The notes beneath the pieces are model-generated. The model saw only the letters and a program-made list of their open reading frames with translations. It was not told where the DNA came from and searched no databases. From NCBI RefSeq assembly GCF_006716865.1, contig NZ_VFPT01000001.1, positions 987,001 to 1,051,000 of the forward strand: a DNA stretch of 64,000 nucleotides. Reading direction: 5' to 3'. Shown one piece after another: positions 10,240 through 18,267 of the stretch. Within the stretch, counting starts at the first letter, position 1; every line of letters starts with the position of its first letter. A program made the position numbers and the translations under genes. The DNA comes from Roseinatronobacter monicus (GTDB lineage: Bacteria > Pseudomonadota > Alphaproteobacteria > Rhodobacterales > Rhodobacteraceae).

Positions 10240-10520
10240 TGGGGCCGGAACAACGCGTCTATCTGATTATGTTCGCATCCGTCTTGGCGGGCGCATTGCT
10301 GGGCGTGCTTCTGATCCGAAACGGCTGGAAGCGGGCCTTTGGCGCATTCGCAGCGGCGCATTTATTCGCCGCCATCGGCCTGATGCTTGCCTTGCAGGGC
10401 AGGTCGCAGGCGGACGGGGTGATGTATGCGATTCTGCTGTCGGTTTTTGTGCTGCCTGCAACCCTTGGTTTGGCAATGGGTGGCGGAGTCGGATGGTGGT
10501 TGCGCCGCCGGGCCGGATAG
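10239..10520 (+). CDS. Small membrane protein coupled to murC
   Basis: 93-residue protein that I do not recognise. It shows three hydrophobic stretches (about residues 7-25, 35-52 and 62-85) separated by short charged turns, and a basic end (WWLRRRAG), so it is probably an inner-membrane protein. The start ATG shares one base with the murC stop (TAATG), which makes translational coupling very likely and supports its being a real gene. Rhodobacterales often have a small membrane protein (DUF2484) between murC and murB. The sequence here does not obviously match what I recall of that family, so no function is assigned. Confidence 0.65.
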   Translation: MGPEQRVYLIMFASVLAGALLGVLLIRNGWKRAFGAFAAAHLFAAIGLMLALQGRSQADGVMYAILLSVFVLPATLGLAMGGGVGWWLRRRAG

Positions 10521-10687
10521 CATCACGACACGGACGCTTTGACTGATCATAATTCTTGCATCTTTCCCTTCGATGCCCAAGAATGTGGCAAAGCTGCTGC
10601 GCAGTCTGGCCGCAATGCTGCTCTGCGATGACTTCGTGCCAGCGAAAGCTTACGCCGTAATGTGTAAGTCCAACAGGAGGGATCTTA

Positions 10688-11692
10688 ATGCTTTATCGTC
10701 CAATGCTTGCTGCAATCGGCCTGAGTGCCCTTGCAGTGTCTGCCCATGCCCAGACCTCAATGCCATTCGCATTGGACTGGCGCTTTGAAGGGCCGTCCGC
10801 GCCCTATTTTGTCGCCATCGACAAGGGCTATTTCGCAGATGCCGGGCTGGAGGTCGAAGTGACCGCCGGACAAGGCAGCCTTGATGCAATCCCAAAAGTA
10901 GCAACCGGGGCGTTTCCAGTTGGTTTCGCGGATATTAACAGCCTGATCAAGTTCCTTGACCAGAACCCTGACGCGCCCGTAATCGGCGCGATGATGGTCT
11001 ATGACAAGCCGCCATTTGCGATTGTTGGTCGTAAATCGCTTGGGATCGAGGCACCCTCTGATCTGGAAGGCCGTATTCTGGGCGCGCCGCCCCCCGATGG
11101 GGCGTTCGCACAATGGCCGATCTTTGTGGCGGAAACCGGCATTGATGCAAGTCTTGTCACAATCGAACCCGTCGGCTTCCCCACACGAGAGCCGTCGCTG
11201 GCCGAAGGCACCGTCGATGCTGTAACGGGGTTCAGCTTCACGTCGTTCCTCAGCACCGCGCGTCTTGGCGTGCCAGAGGATGACCTGACTGTTATCCTGA
11301 TGGCAGATCACGGCGTTGATCTTTATGGCAATGTCGTCATCGTAAACACTGATTTTGCAGAAGAAAACCCTGATGCAGTCTCGGCATTTCTGGAAGCCGT
11401 TGCAAAAGGATGGGTCGACACAATCGCCGATCCTGCCACAGCGATTGAAAGCCTTGTCAGCCGCAACCCTGCGATGGATGGTGAGTTGGAGTTGCGCCGC
11501 CTTGAACTGGCGCTAGAAGATTCGGTCGTGACAGACTGGGTCATGGAAAACGGGATGGGCATTATCGACAATGACCGTTTCGCCAACTCAATCGAGCAGA
11601 TCAAGCTGACTTACGAGTATCAGACAGAACCTGACGCAAGCCTGTATTTTACAGATGCCTTCCTGCCAGAGGGTGGCTTCAAGCTGGACTAA
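10688..11692 (+). CDS. ABC transporter substrate-binding protein, NMT1/THI5 (ThiY/SsuA) type
   Basis: 334-residue periplasmic binding protein with a Sec signal peptide (hydrophobic LAAIGLSALAVS, cleavage probably after AHAQ, about residue 22). The N-terminal lobe has the NMT1/THI5 pattern: DWRFEGPSAPYFVAIDKGYF, then LEVEVTAGQGS and VGFADINSL. Such proteins capture pyrimidine thiamine precursors, sulfonates or nitrate-like anions. The ATPase and permease follow. A strong RBS (AGGAGGG) precedes the ATG, and a terminator follows the stop, consistent with this gene being expressed above its partners. There is no recognisable TPP riboswitch in the 167-base leader, so thiamine specificity is not supported by regulation. 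Confidence 0.85.
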   Translation: MLYRPMLAAIGLSALAVSAHAQTSMPFALDWRFEGPSAPYFVAIDKGYFADAGLEVEVTAGQGSLDAIPKVATGAFPVGFADINSLIKFLDQNPDAPVIGAMMVYDKPPFAIVGRKSLGIEAPSDLEGRILGAPPPDGAFAQWPIFVAETGIDASLVTIEPVGFPTREPSLAEGTVDAVTGFSFTSFLSTARLGVPEDDLTVILMADHGVDLYGNVVIVNTDFAEENPDAVSAFLEAVAKGWVDTIADPATAIESLVSRNPAMDGELELRRLELALEDSVVTDWVMENGMGIIDNDRFANSIEQIKLTYEYQTEPDASLYFTDAFLPEGGFKLD

Positions 11693-11702
11693 GGCTGATA
11701 CG

Positions 11703-11732
11703 AACCAGCGCCCTTGTGGCGCTGGTTTTTTT
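11703..11732 (+). terminator. Intrinsic terminator between binding-protein and ATPase genes
   Basis: A perfect 10-bp stem (11703-11712 AACCAGCGCC with 11718-11727 GGCGCTGGTT), 5-base loop CTTGT, and a run of seven T ending at 11732. It sits 10 bases after the stop of the substrate-binding protein gene and 13 bases before the ATPase start, so it should stop most transcripts after the first gene and leave a minority to read through. Confidence 0.85.
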
Positions 11733-11745
11733 GCGCGGGGACAGA

Positions 11746-12543
11746 ATGCAAAATCTTATTGAAATAAAGGGTGTGCGGCACGCTTATCGCACCGATGCCG
11801 GGCCGCTGCCTGTGCTTGACGGATTGGATGTGTCGGTGCCTGAAGGTGGCTTTGTCGCTGTGGTCGGCCCCTCCGGGTGTGGCAAGTCCACACTGACACG
11901 CCTGATCGCCGGGCTGATGAAGCCTGACGAGGGCGAAGTCTGGCTGCATGGCGAACGTGTTAAGGGGCCACGCGCGACTGTGGGCATGGCGTTCCAGAAT
12001 CCGGTTTTGCTGGAATGGCGCACGATATTGAAAAACGTGCTGCTGCCGCTGGAAATCGTGCCTACCAAATTGTCGAAAAAACAGGCAGAGGAGCGTGCGC
12101 GCTTCTTGTTGTCCTTGGTGGGGCTTGAAGGGTTTGAAGACAAGCGCCCCTCGGAATTGTCGGGCGGTATGCGTCAGCGTGCCTCGCTGTGCCGCGCGCT
12201 GATCCACCAACCCGATGTTCTGATCCTTGACGAGCCGTTCGGCGCGCTTGATGCCTTCACCCGCGAGGATTTGTGGCAGACCATGCACCGCGTCAAGGAA
12301 CGTGAACCGTTTACCGCCGTGCTGATCACGCATGATCTGCGCGAGTCGATCTTTCTGGCCGATCAGGTCGTGGTGCTGTCGGGGCGTCCGGCGCGCACGC
12401 AATATGTGCTGGATATCCCGTCGAATGGCCCGCGCACGCTGGACGATCTCTATACGCCCGAAGCGGCAGAGCAGTTGAATATCTTGCGCCACCAGATTCA
12501 AATCGCGCAAGGGCGCGCCCCGGCAGAGGAAGCGCGCGCATGA
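11746..12543 (+). CDS. ABC transporter ATP-binding protein (nitrate/sulfonate/pyrimidine type)
   Basis: 265-residue ABC ATPase energising the importer. Walker A is GPSGCGKST, the Q-loop region is GMAFQNPVLLEWRT, the signature is LSGGMRQR, Walker B with the D-loop is LILDEPFGALDAF, and the switch His is in LITHDLRESIFLADQ. The start at 11746 (MQNLIEIKG) is preferred over an in-frame ATG at 11716 that lies within the terminator hairpin. It overlaps the permease start by 4 bases (ATGA). The Gln/Ala-rich C-terminal tail is typical of the SsuB/TauB/ThiZ branch. Confidence 0.9.
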   Translation: MQNLIEIKGVRHAYRTDAGPLPVLDGLDVSVPEGGFVAVVGPSGCGKSTLTRLIAGLMKPDEGEVWLHGERVKGPRATVGMAFQNPVLLEWRTILKNVLLPLEIVPTKLSKKQAEERARFLLSLVGLEGFEDKRPSELSGGMRQRASLCRALIHQPDVLILDEPFGALDAFTREDLWQTMHRVKEREPFTAVLITHDLRESIFLADQVVVLSGRPARTQYVLDIPSNGPRTLDDLYTPEAAEQLNILRHQIQIAQGRAPAEEARA

Positions 12544-13313
12544 CCGTTTGGAAAACAGTGCGTGGTATTGGCGTGCCCCTGATCGCGGTCGTCGTGTTTC
12601 TGTTGTTCTGGGAATGGCTGGTCTGGGTGAATGGCTGGCCCAAATTCAAGATGGCGGCCCCGTCTGATCTGCCCCCTGCCTATGAGCGGCACTGGGATTT
12701 GTTCCTGACGATGGGCTGGCAGACTTTGTGGCGCACTGTGCTGGGGCTGTTTCTGGCCGTTTTGTTCGGCACACTTCTGGGCATGATCATGGGCTTTTCG
12801 CGGCTGATGCGCGATGCGCTTTATCCGCTGCTGGTGGGGTTCAACGCCATTCCCAAGGCAACCGTCGTGCCCATCGTGGCGCTGATGTTCGTAGGGCAGC
12901 ATGATTTCAACACGGTGCTGCTGGCCTTCATGATCTCGTTCTTCCCCATTGCGGTGTCCGTCTCGATCGGGCTGTCCACTCTGGAGCCAGAGTATCGTGA
13001 TATTCTGCGCTCGCTCGGGGCGTCTCAGGCGACGATTTTCTGGAAGATCGCGCTGCCAAAGACGTTGCCGGAATTTTTTGGTGCGTTGAAAGTGGCGGTG
13101 ACACTGGCCTTTATCGGCACCAACCTGATGGAGATTGTCAGCCCGCATGGGCGGGGCTTGGGCGCATTGTTTGACAGCGGGCGCACCAATTCCGATTTCC
13201 CGCTGATGTTCGCAGTCTTGATCGCCTTGGCGTTCCTTGGGATCGTTCTGTATTACATCGTCGTGGCACTGGAGAAAATCTTTGCAGGCTGGGCCGAGCG
13301 CGCGCCGGGCTGA
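12540..13313 (+). CDS. ABC transporter permease (ThiX/SsuC type)
   Basis: 257-residue inner-membrane permease with about six membrane helices. The cytoplasmic coupling (EAA-like) loop reads EYRDILRSLGASQATIFWKIALP, divided here by the usual Gly, and contacts the ATPase. The N-terminal helix is VPLIAVVVFLLFWEWLVW. Together with the preceding two genes it forms a complete importer for a small organic substrate, possibly a thiamine pyrimidine precursor; the substrate is an inference from the binding-protein family. The gene ends shortly before an intrinsic terminator. Confidence 0.9.
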   Translation: MTVWKTVRGIGVPLIAVVVFLLFWEWLVWVNGWPKFKMAAPSDLPPAYERHWDLFLTMGWQTLWRTVLGLFLAVLFGTLLGMIMGFSRLMRDALYPLLVGFNAIPKATVVPIVALMFVGQHDFNTVLLAFMISFFPIAVSVSIGLSTLEPEYRDILRSLGASQATIFWKIALPKTLPEFFGALKVAVTLAFIGTNLMEIVSPHGRGLGALFDSGRTNSDFPLMFAVLIALAFLGIVLYYIVVALEKIFAGWAERAPG

Positions 13314-13340
13314 CGCGACCCTTATATGATACTCTGCCAA

Positions 13341-13369
13341 AAGGCCCCGGAAGTTTTCCGGGGTCTTTT
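13341..13369 (+). terminator. Intrinsic terminator after the ABC importer operon
   Basis: Core stem CCCCGGAA (13345-13352) with TTCCGGGG (13356-13363), extended outward by A-T, G-C and G-T pairs, 3-base loop GTT, and TCTTTTG on the 3' side. It lies 27 bases beyond the permease stop. Confidence 0.85.
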
Positions 13370-13446
13370 GGTTTGCCTGCGGGGCAATTGGCGTTTGCGG
13401 GTGTGGGGTTGGCAAAACAGAACTCCTGCCTGTGCTGGATTGTAGG

Positions 13447-13565
13447 CGCAGATGTTTTCATTATCTGCGTGAAGGGTGATTTATTTCCGATATAGGGTGC
13501 AGGAATAGTCCAAATTTCTTATATGGTGCGCGTTATGGCAATTAAGCGGGATATTATTCTATAAT
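13447..13565 (+). promoter_or_regulatory. Probable promoter/operator region of the cysG operon
   Basis: This stretch is AT-rich compared with its surroundings. It holds a perfect inverted repeat CGCAGAT (13447-13453) / ATCTGCG (13463-13469) and a consensus-like -10 TATAAT at 13560-13565, 27 bases before the cysG start. No good -35 is seen at the usual spacing, which would fit an activator-dependent promoter. The repeat is a candidate operator, not an identified one. Confidence 0.4.
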
Positions 13566-13591
13566 GATGCAAGAGTGTAAGGAGTCGCTCC

Positions 13592-14971
13592 ATGCAGCAT
13601 TTTCCAATTTTCCTTGACCTTGCGCGCGCGCATGTCGTCATCGGTGGCGGTGGTGAAATCGCGCTGGCCAAGCTGCGCCTGCTGCTCAAGACCCAAGCCA
13701 CTATAACCGTTTGCGCCGCTCACATCGAGCCAGAGATCAAGGCGCTTGCGCCGCGTGTCACGCTTGTGAACCGCCCTGTGCTGGCCTGCGACTTGGGCGG
13801 CGCGCGTCTGGTTTATGCGGCAACTGGCGACGCGGGCGAAGATGCGCGTATCGCGCGGCTGGGCCATGATGCGGGCGCGCTGGTCAATGTCGTCGATAAT
13901 CTGGACGCGAGCGATTTCATCACCCCTGCGATTGTGGACCGTGACCCGGTTGTCGTTGCCATCGGCACCGAAGGGGCTGCCCCCGTGCTTGCCCGCAAGA
14001 TCAAGGCGCAGCTCGAAGACACGCTACCCGCAAGCCTTGGGTCGCTGGCGCGGATTGGCAAGGCGTTTCGCAAAATGGCCGATGCCTTGCCTCAGGGGGC
14101 GCGCCGTCGTGCATTCTGGGCAGCCTATTATAACGAGGCAGGCCCGCGCGCATATGCCCAAGGGGGCGCACATAGCGTTTCGCAAGCGCTCGATAAGCTC
14201 TTGGCGCAGCATCTTGTCCAGTCCGCCCCGAAAGGCCATGTCGATTTCGTCAGCGCTGGTCCGGGCGATCCTGAATTGATGACGCTGAAAGCGCGCAAAC
14301 TTCTGGACCGCGCGGATGTGGTGATTCATGACCGGCTGGTCACACCTGAAATTCTGGAACTCGCGCGCCGCGAAGCGCTGATCATCTCGGTTGGCAAGCA
14401 AGGGTTTGGTCCGTCGACACCCCAGCCAGATATTCATGACCTGATGATTGAGCATGCAGGGCAGGGCGCGCATGTTGTGCGCCTGAAGGGCGGCGATGCG
14501 TCGGTCTTTGGTCGTCTGGATGAAGAAACCGAAGCGTTGGATGGTGCGGGCATTCCGTGGCAGGTCGTGCCGGGCGTGACCTCTGCGTCCAGTGCTGCGG
14601 CCAGCATTGGTCAAAGCCTGACATCGCGCGGGCGCAACCGGTCCCTGCGGCTGGTCACTGCCCATGACATGAAGGGCTACGCAGATCAGGATTGGGCCGG
14701 CCTTGCCGCACCCGGTGCCGTAACTGCCATCTATATGGGCAAGCGCGCGGCGCGGTTCGTGCAGGGGCGGCTTTTGATGCATGGTGCCGCACCCGATACC
14801 CCCGTCGCGCTGGTCGAGAATGCGTCGCGTCCTGACCAGCAAATTGTGTCTGCAACACTGGCGAGCTTGCCGCAAATGGCCGCGCAGCTCGAAGGCCCTG
14901 CCGTCATCTTGCTGGGCCTTGCGCCAAGGCAGGCACACCAGACCCTCAGCTTGCAGGAGGTTGCCCAATGA
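13592..14971 (+). CDS. cysG: Siroheme synthase CysG (fused dehydrogenase/ferrochelatase and SUMT)
   Basis: 459-residue fusion making siroheme, the cofactor of the sulfite reductase encoded two genes on. The N-terminal half (about 1-205) is precorrin-2 dehydrogenase/sirohydrochlorin ferrochelatase, with the NAD-binding loop VIGGGGEIALAKLR and the segment IGTEGAAPVLARKIK. The C-terminal half (about 215-455) is uroporphyrinogen-III methyltransferase, with SAGPGDPELMTLKARK, VRLKGGDASVFGR, VPGVTSASSAAA and TAIYMGKRAA. RBS AAGGAG precedes the ATG. It overlaps the DUF2849 gene by 4 bases. Confidence 0.95.
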   Translation: MQHFPIFLDLARAHVVIGGGGEIALAKLRLLLKTQATITVCAAHIEPEIKALAPRVTLVNRPVLACDLGGARLVYAATGDAGEDARIARLGHDAGALVNVVDNLDASDFITPAIVDRDPVVVAIGTEGAAPVLARKIKAQLEDTLPASLGSLARIGKAFRKMADALPQGARRRAFWAAYYNEAGPRAYAQGGAHSVSQALDKLLAQHLVQSAPKGHVDFVSAGPGDPELMTLKARKLLDRADVVIHDRLVTPEILELARREALIISVGKQGFGPSTPQPDIHDLMIEHAGQGAHVVRLKGGDASVFGRLDEETEALDGAGIPWQVVPGVTSASSAAASIGQSLTSRGRNRSLRLVTAHDMKGYADQDWAGLAAPGAVTAIYMGKRAARFVQGRLLMHGAAPDTPVALVENASRPDQQIVSATLASLPQMAAQLEGPAVILLGLAPRQAHQTLSLQEVAQ

Positions 14972-15273
14972 GCCGCGATTTCGCTCCCTCGGTATTGACT
15001 GCCAATGACCTGTTTGAGGGGGATGTAGTGTATTTTACAGCAACCGGCGATTGGTCGCGCCAGCATACCGACGCGCTGCTTTTCACCGACCAGCAAGAAG
15101 CCGCAGAGGCGCTTGCCGCCGCGCAGGCACAGCCAGAACGCTTTGTCGGCCCTTATCTGGCACTTGCGCATTCTGGCCTCAATGGCCCGGAACCCGCCCA
15201 TTTCCGCGAGGCGTTTCGCGCGCGCGGTCCGTCCAATTACCGACATGGCAAACAGCCGATGGGCATGTGTTGA
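14968..15273 (+). CDS. DUF2849 domain protein of the sulfite-reduction cluster
   Basis: 101-residue protein of the DUF2849 family, almost always encoded between cysG and cysI in Rhodobacterales and relatives. Conserved features seen are ANDLFEGDVVYFT near the start and the C-terminal RARGPSNYRHGKQP. It has no signal peptide or membrane segment. The start overlaps the cysG stop (ATGA), so it is translationally coupled. Its role is unknown; location suggests a function linked to siroheme enzymes or electron delivery to sulfite reductase. Confidence 0.9.
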   Translation: MSRDFAPSVLTANDLFEGDVVYFTATGDWSRQHTDALLFTDQQEAAEALAAAQAQPERFVGPYLALAHSGLNGPEPAHFREAFRARGPSNYRHGKQPMGMC

Positions 15274-15322
15274 CCTTGTTCACACACCGCCAACTGCCAC
15301 ACAGCCCCAAGGATCGCTTGCC

Positions 15323-16984
15323 ATGTATACCTATTCCGAATTCGACCACGACTTTCTGAAAACCCGCAACGCCCAATTTCGCGCGCAGGTCGAGCGGCGC
15401 ATATCCGGTGCGCTGACCGAAGATGAATTCAAGCCTTTGCGCTTGATGAACGGTCTCTATCTGCAACTGCACGCCTATATGCTGCGCGTGGCTATCCCTT
15501 ACGGCACGCTGAACTCTGCCCAGATGCGCCAGCTTGCGGATATTTCCGAGCGTTGGGACAAAGGTTACGGCCATTTCACCACGCGCCAGAATATCCAGTT
15601 CAATTGGCCGCGCCTGCGCGATGTGCCCGATATGCTGGATGCACTGGCAGAGGTGGGCATGCACGCTATCCAGACATCAGGGAATTGCGTGCGTAACGTG
15701 ACCGCAGACCATTTCGCCGGGGCGAGCGCGGATGAGATTGCCGACCCGCGCCCTGTGGCCGAGTTGCTGCGCCAATGGTCCACCGATCACCCCGAATTCC
15801 AGTTCCTGCCGCGCAAGTTCAAGATTGCCATCACTGGCAGCCCCAATGACCGCGCGGTGACGCGCGCGCATGATATTGGTCTGCGCATGGTCCGTCAGGG
15901 CGATGCGCAAGGGTTTGAAGTCATTGTCGGCGGCGGGTTGGGGCGCACGCCGGTTATTGGCAAGGTGATTTCTGACTTTGTGCCAGAACAAGATCTGTTG
16001 CCCTATATCGAAGCGATCCTGAGCACCTATAACAGCTTTGGGCGGCGCGATAACAAGTACAAGGCGCGCATCAAGATCATGGTGAATGAACTGGGGCTGG
16101 ACGAAGTTCGCGCCCGTGTTGACCGCCGTTTTGCGACCTTGCGCGCCGAGTGGTCGGGGGCGGATCGAGCAATCCTGCGCGATCTGCGCGAAAGCTTTGC
16201 CCCGCCCGCCTTTCGCACTGCGCCGACAGAAGGGTATGACGTCGCCTATCGGCACGATCCGGTGTTCCGGTCTTTCGCGGACACCAATCTTGCAGCGCAT
16301 CGCCACCCCGATTACGCCATCGTCACGATCAGCCTCAAGGCCCATGGCGCAACACCCGGTGATGCGACCGCCGAGCAGATGCGCCTGATGGCCGATCTGG
16401 CGGCGCAATACGGCCATGATGAATTGCGCATCAGCCACGAGCAGAATGTCATTCTGCCGCATGTGCACAAATCTGATCTGCCCCATATTCATGCCGCGTT
16501 GCAATCGGCGGGGCTGGCCACGGCCAATATCGGCCTGATCTCGGACATCATCGCGTGCCCCGGCATGGATTATTGCGCGCTGGCAACTGCGCGGTCGATT
16601 CCGGTGGCGCAGGAAATCGCGCAAGCGTTCCGCGCGCGCGAGTTGGATATCGGTGCGATGAAGATAAAGATTTCAGGCTGCATCAATGCCTGCGGGCATC
16701 ATCATGTCGGGCATATCGGCATTCTTGGTCTGGACCGGGCTGGGGTTGAAAACTATCAGATCACGCTCGGCGGTGATGGGACTGAAACCGCCGCTCTGGG
16801 AGAGCGGGCGGGGCCGGGCTTTGCCTATGACCAGATTGTCCCGGCCATAGACCGGCTGATCTGCGCCTATCTGGACCTGCGTGTTGATGCACAGGAAAGC
16901 TTTATCGCGGCGTTCCGGCGTCTTGGGCCAAAGCCGTTCAAGGACGCGCTTTATCAGACAGGAGGGCGGGCAGATGCAGCCTGA
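15323..16984 (+). CDS. cysI: Assimilatory sulfite reductase (siroheme/4Fe-4S hemoprotein)
   Basis: 553-residue siroheme and [4Fe-4S] enzyme reducing sulfite to sulfide. The cluster/siroheme ligands are visible as C412-x5-C418 (CPGMDYC) and C453-x3-C457 (GCINACGHHH). The two-fold repeated nitrite/sulfite reductase layout is seen, with an N-terminal ferredoxin-like half (GHFTTRQNIQFNWPRL, TSGNCVRNVTAD) and a second half around HEQNVILPHV. I take the start at 15323 (MYTYSEFDHDF); the frame is open further upstream inside DUF2849. It overlaps cysH by 11 bases. Sequence alone does not exclude nitrite use, but the cys neighbours favour sulfite. Confidence 0.92.
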   Translation: MYTYSEFDHDFLKTRNAQFRAQVERRISGALTEDEFKPLRLMNGLYLQLHAYMLRVAIPYGTLNSAQMRQLADISERWDKGYGHFTTRQNIQFNWPRLRDVPDMLDALAEVGMHAIQTSGNCVRNVTADHFAGASADEIADPRPVAELLRQWSTDHPEFQFLPRKFKIAITGSPNDRAVTRAHDIGLRMVRQGDAQGFEVIVGGGLGRTPVIGKVISDFVPEQDLLPYIEAILSTYNSFGRRDNKYKARIKIMVNELGLDEVRARVDRRFATLRAEWSGADRAILRDLRESFAPPAFRTAPTEGYDVAYRHDPVFRSFADTNLAAHRHPDYAIVTISLKAHGATPGDATAEQMRLMADLAAQYGHDELRISHEQNVILPHVHKSDLPHIHAALQSAGLATANIGLISDIIACPGMDYCALATARSIPVAQEIAQAFRARELDIGAMKIKISGCINACGHHHVGHIGILGLDRAGVENYQITLGGDGTETAALGERAGPGFAYDQIVPAIDRLICAYLDLRVDAQESFIAAFRRLGPKPFKDALYQTGGRADAA

Positions 16985-17705
16985 TCCGCAAGCCATTGTA
17001 GCCGGACTTATCGCGCGGCAGCGCGCGACCCCGGCACAAGAGTTTCTGAAGGCTGGAATTGCGCAGCTTGACCGTGTGGCGATGGTGTCATCCTTCGGGG
17101 CAGATTCGGCTGTGCTATTGCACATGATCGCGCAGATTGACCGCGCCTTGCCGGTGCTGTTTATCGACACGCTGGCGCTGTTTCCCGAAACTGTCGCCTA
17201 TCAGCGCGACCTTGCCACGCATCTGGGGCTGCGCAATGTCCAGACCCTTACCCCCGATCGAGAGGCGTTGTTCGTGCGCGACCCTGATGGTCTGTTGCAC
17301 CGCAGCGATACGGAATCCTGCTGCCAGTTGCGCAAATCCGAGCCGCTGACCCGTGCGCTGGCGGGCTATGACGGCTGGATCACCGGACGCAAGCGCCATC
17401 AGGCCGATACGCGCGCCTCGCTACAGCGCGCCGAAGTCGAACCTGCAACAGGGCGCATCCGCCTGAACCCGTTGGCCGATTGGGATGCGCCTGCGATTGC
17501 CGCCTATCTGGATGCGCATGATCTGCCCCGCCACCCGCTTGTGGCGCAGGGCTATCCATCCATTGGCTGCGCGCCCTGCACCTCGCGCGTGAACACTGGC
17601 GAAGACCCGCGTGCGGGGCGCTGGCGCGGCTCCGAGAAAACCGAATGCGGCATCCACTTCACCGGGGGGATGGCGCAGCCACTCAGACGAGAGGACGCAG
17701 CATGA
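16974..17705 (+). CDS. cysH: Adenylyl-sulfate (APS) reductase CysH
   Basis: 243-residue thiol-dependent sulfonucleotide reductase producing sulfite from activated sulfate. The two Cys pairs that bind the [4Fe-4S] cluster of APS-type enzymes are present (C116-C117 in ESCCQLRKSEP; C199 and C202 in GCAPCTSR), so the likely substrate is APS rather than PAPS. The catalytic Cys is C225 in ECGIHF. The PP-loop-like motif SSFGADSAVLL is at residues 39-49. The start at 16974 (MQPDPQAI) is behind GGAGGGCGGGCAG, inside the end of cysI. It overlaps the DUF934 gene by 4 bases. Confidence 0.93.
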   Translation: MQPDPQAIVAGLIARQRATPAQEFLKAGIAQLDRVAMVSSFGADSAVLLHMIAQIDRALPVLFIDTLALFPETVAYQRDLATHLGLRNVQTLTPDREALFVRDPDGLLHRSDTESCCQLRKSEPLTRALAGYDGWITGRKRHQADTRASLQRAEVEPATGRIRLNPLADWDAPAIAAYLDAHDLPRHPLVAQGYPSIGCAPCTSRVNTGEDPRAGRWRGSEKTECGIHFTGGMAQPLRREDAA

Positions 17706-18118
17706 CCACAATCGTCACGGATACAGGTTTCGCGCCTGATGACTGGACGGCAGGGTTTACCCCGCTGGAGGAATTTGATGCAGACCCCGATGCACCGCCG
17801 CAGGCGCTGGACCTGCCCTCCGATGTTGCGCCCGAATCGCTGGAGGGGCGACTGGACGGTATTTCCTTTATCCGGGTCGATTTTCCATCATTCTCGGATG
17901 GGCGCGGCTTTACACTCGCGCGCCAGTTGCGGCGCATGGGGTTCACGGGCCGGTTGCGCGCGCGGGGGCATGTGATTTCTGACCAATACGCAATGGCGCG
18001 GCGCTCCGGCTTTGACGAGGTGGAAATCCCCAACGCGCTGGCGCAGCGTCAGCCGCAGTCTGAATGGCAATCTCGCAGCGATTGGGCCGCGCCGCATTAT
18101 CAGCAGCGGTTGATGTGA
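17702..18118 (+). CDS. DUF934 domain protein of the sulfite-reduction cluster
   Basis: 138-residue protein of the DUF934 family (often annotated as oxidoreductase in the sulfite-reduction pathway). The conserved core is FPSFSDGRGFTLARQLRR, followed by GHVISDQYAMARRSGFDEVE. No cofactor motif is visible. It is coupled to cysH by an ATGA overlap and ends the cys run. Family members are nearly always encoded beside cysI/cysH, but their biochemical role is not settled. Confidence 0.9.
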   Translation: MTTIVTDTGFAPDDWTAGFTPLEEFDADPDAPPQALDLPSDVAPESLEGRLDGISFIRVDFPSFSDGRGFTLARQLRRMGFTGRLRARGHVISDQYAMARRSGFDEVEIPNALAQRQPQSEWQSRSDWAAPHYQQRLM

Positions 18119-18138
18119 GAGAGTTGTAGTTGCTAAGA

Positions 18139-18161
18139 TCACGCGCACCAGTTGCGCGTGA
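18139..18161 (+). terminator. Hairpin after the cys cluster
   Basis: Perfect 9-bp stem TCACGCGCA (18139-18147) / TGCGCGTGA (18153-18161) with loop CCAGT, 20 bases after the DUF934 stop. There is no T-run behind it, so if it terminates transcription it may need Rho or act as a 3'-end stabiliser. Confidence 0.5.
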
Positions 18162-18267
18162 CCCTGTCTGGATATGCGGAATAATCACAAATAACGCCGA
18201 TTTCTTAACTTAGTTTTTGCCTTTTGCTGACAGTTTACGGTGTCACTGCACAAGGATGGAGTTGTTT

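Noticed and set aside
10521..10687. TPP riboswitch in front of the NMT1/THI5-type binding-protein gene
   Set aside because: The conserved CUGAGA and GAACCUGAUCUGG-like segments are absent.
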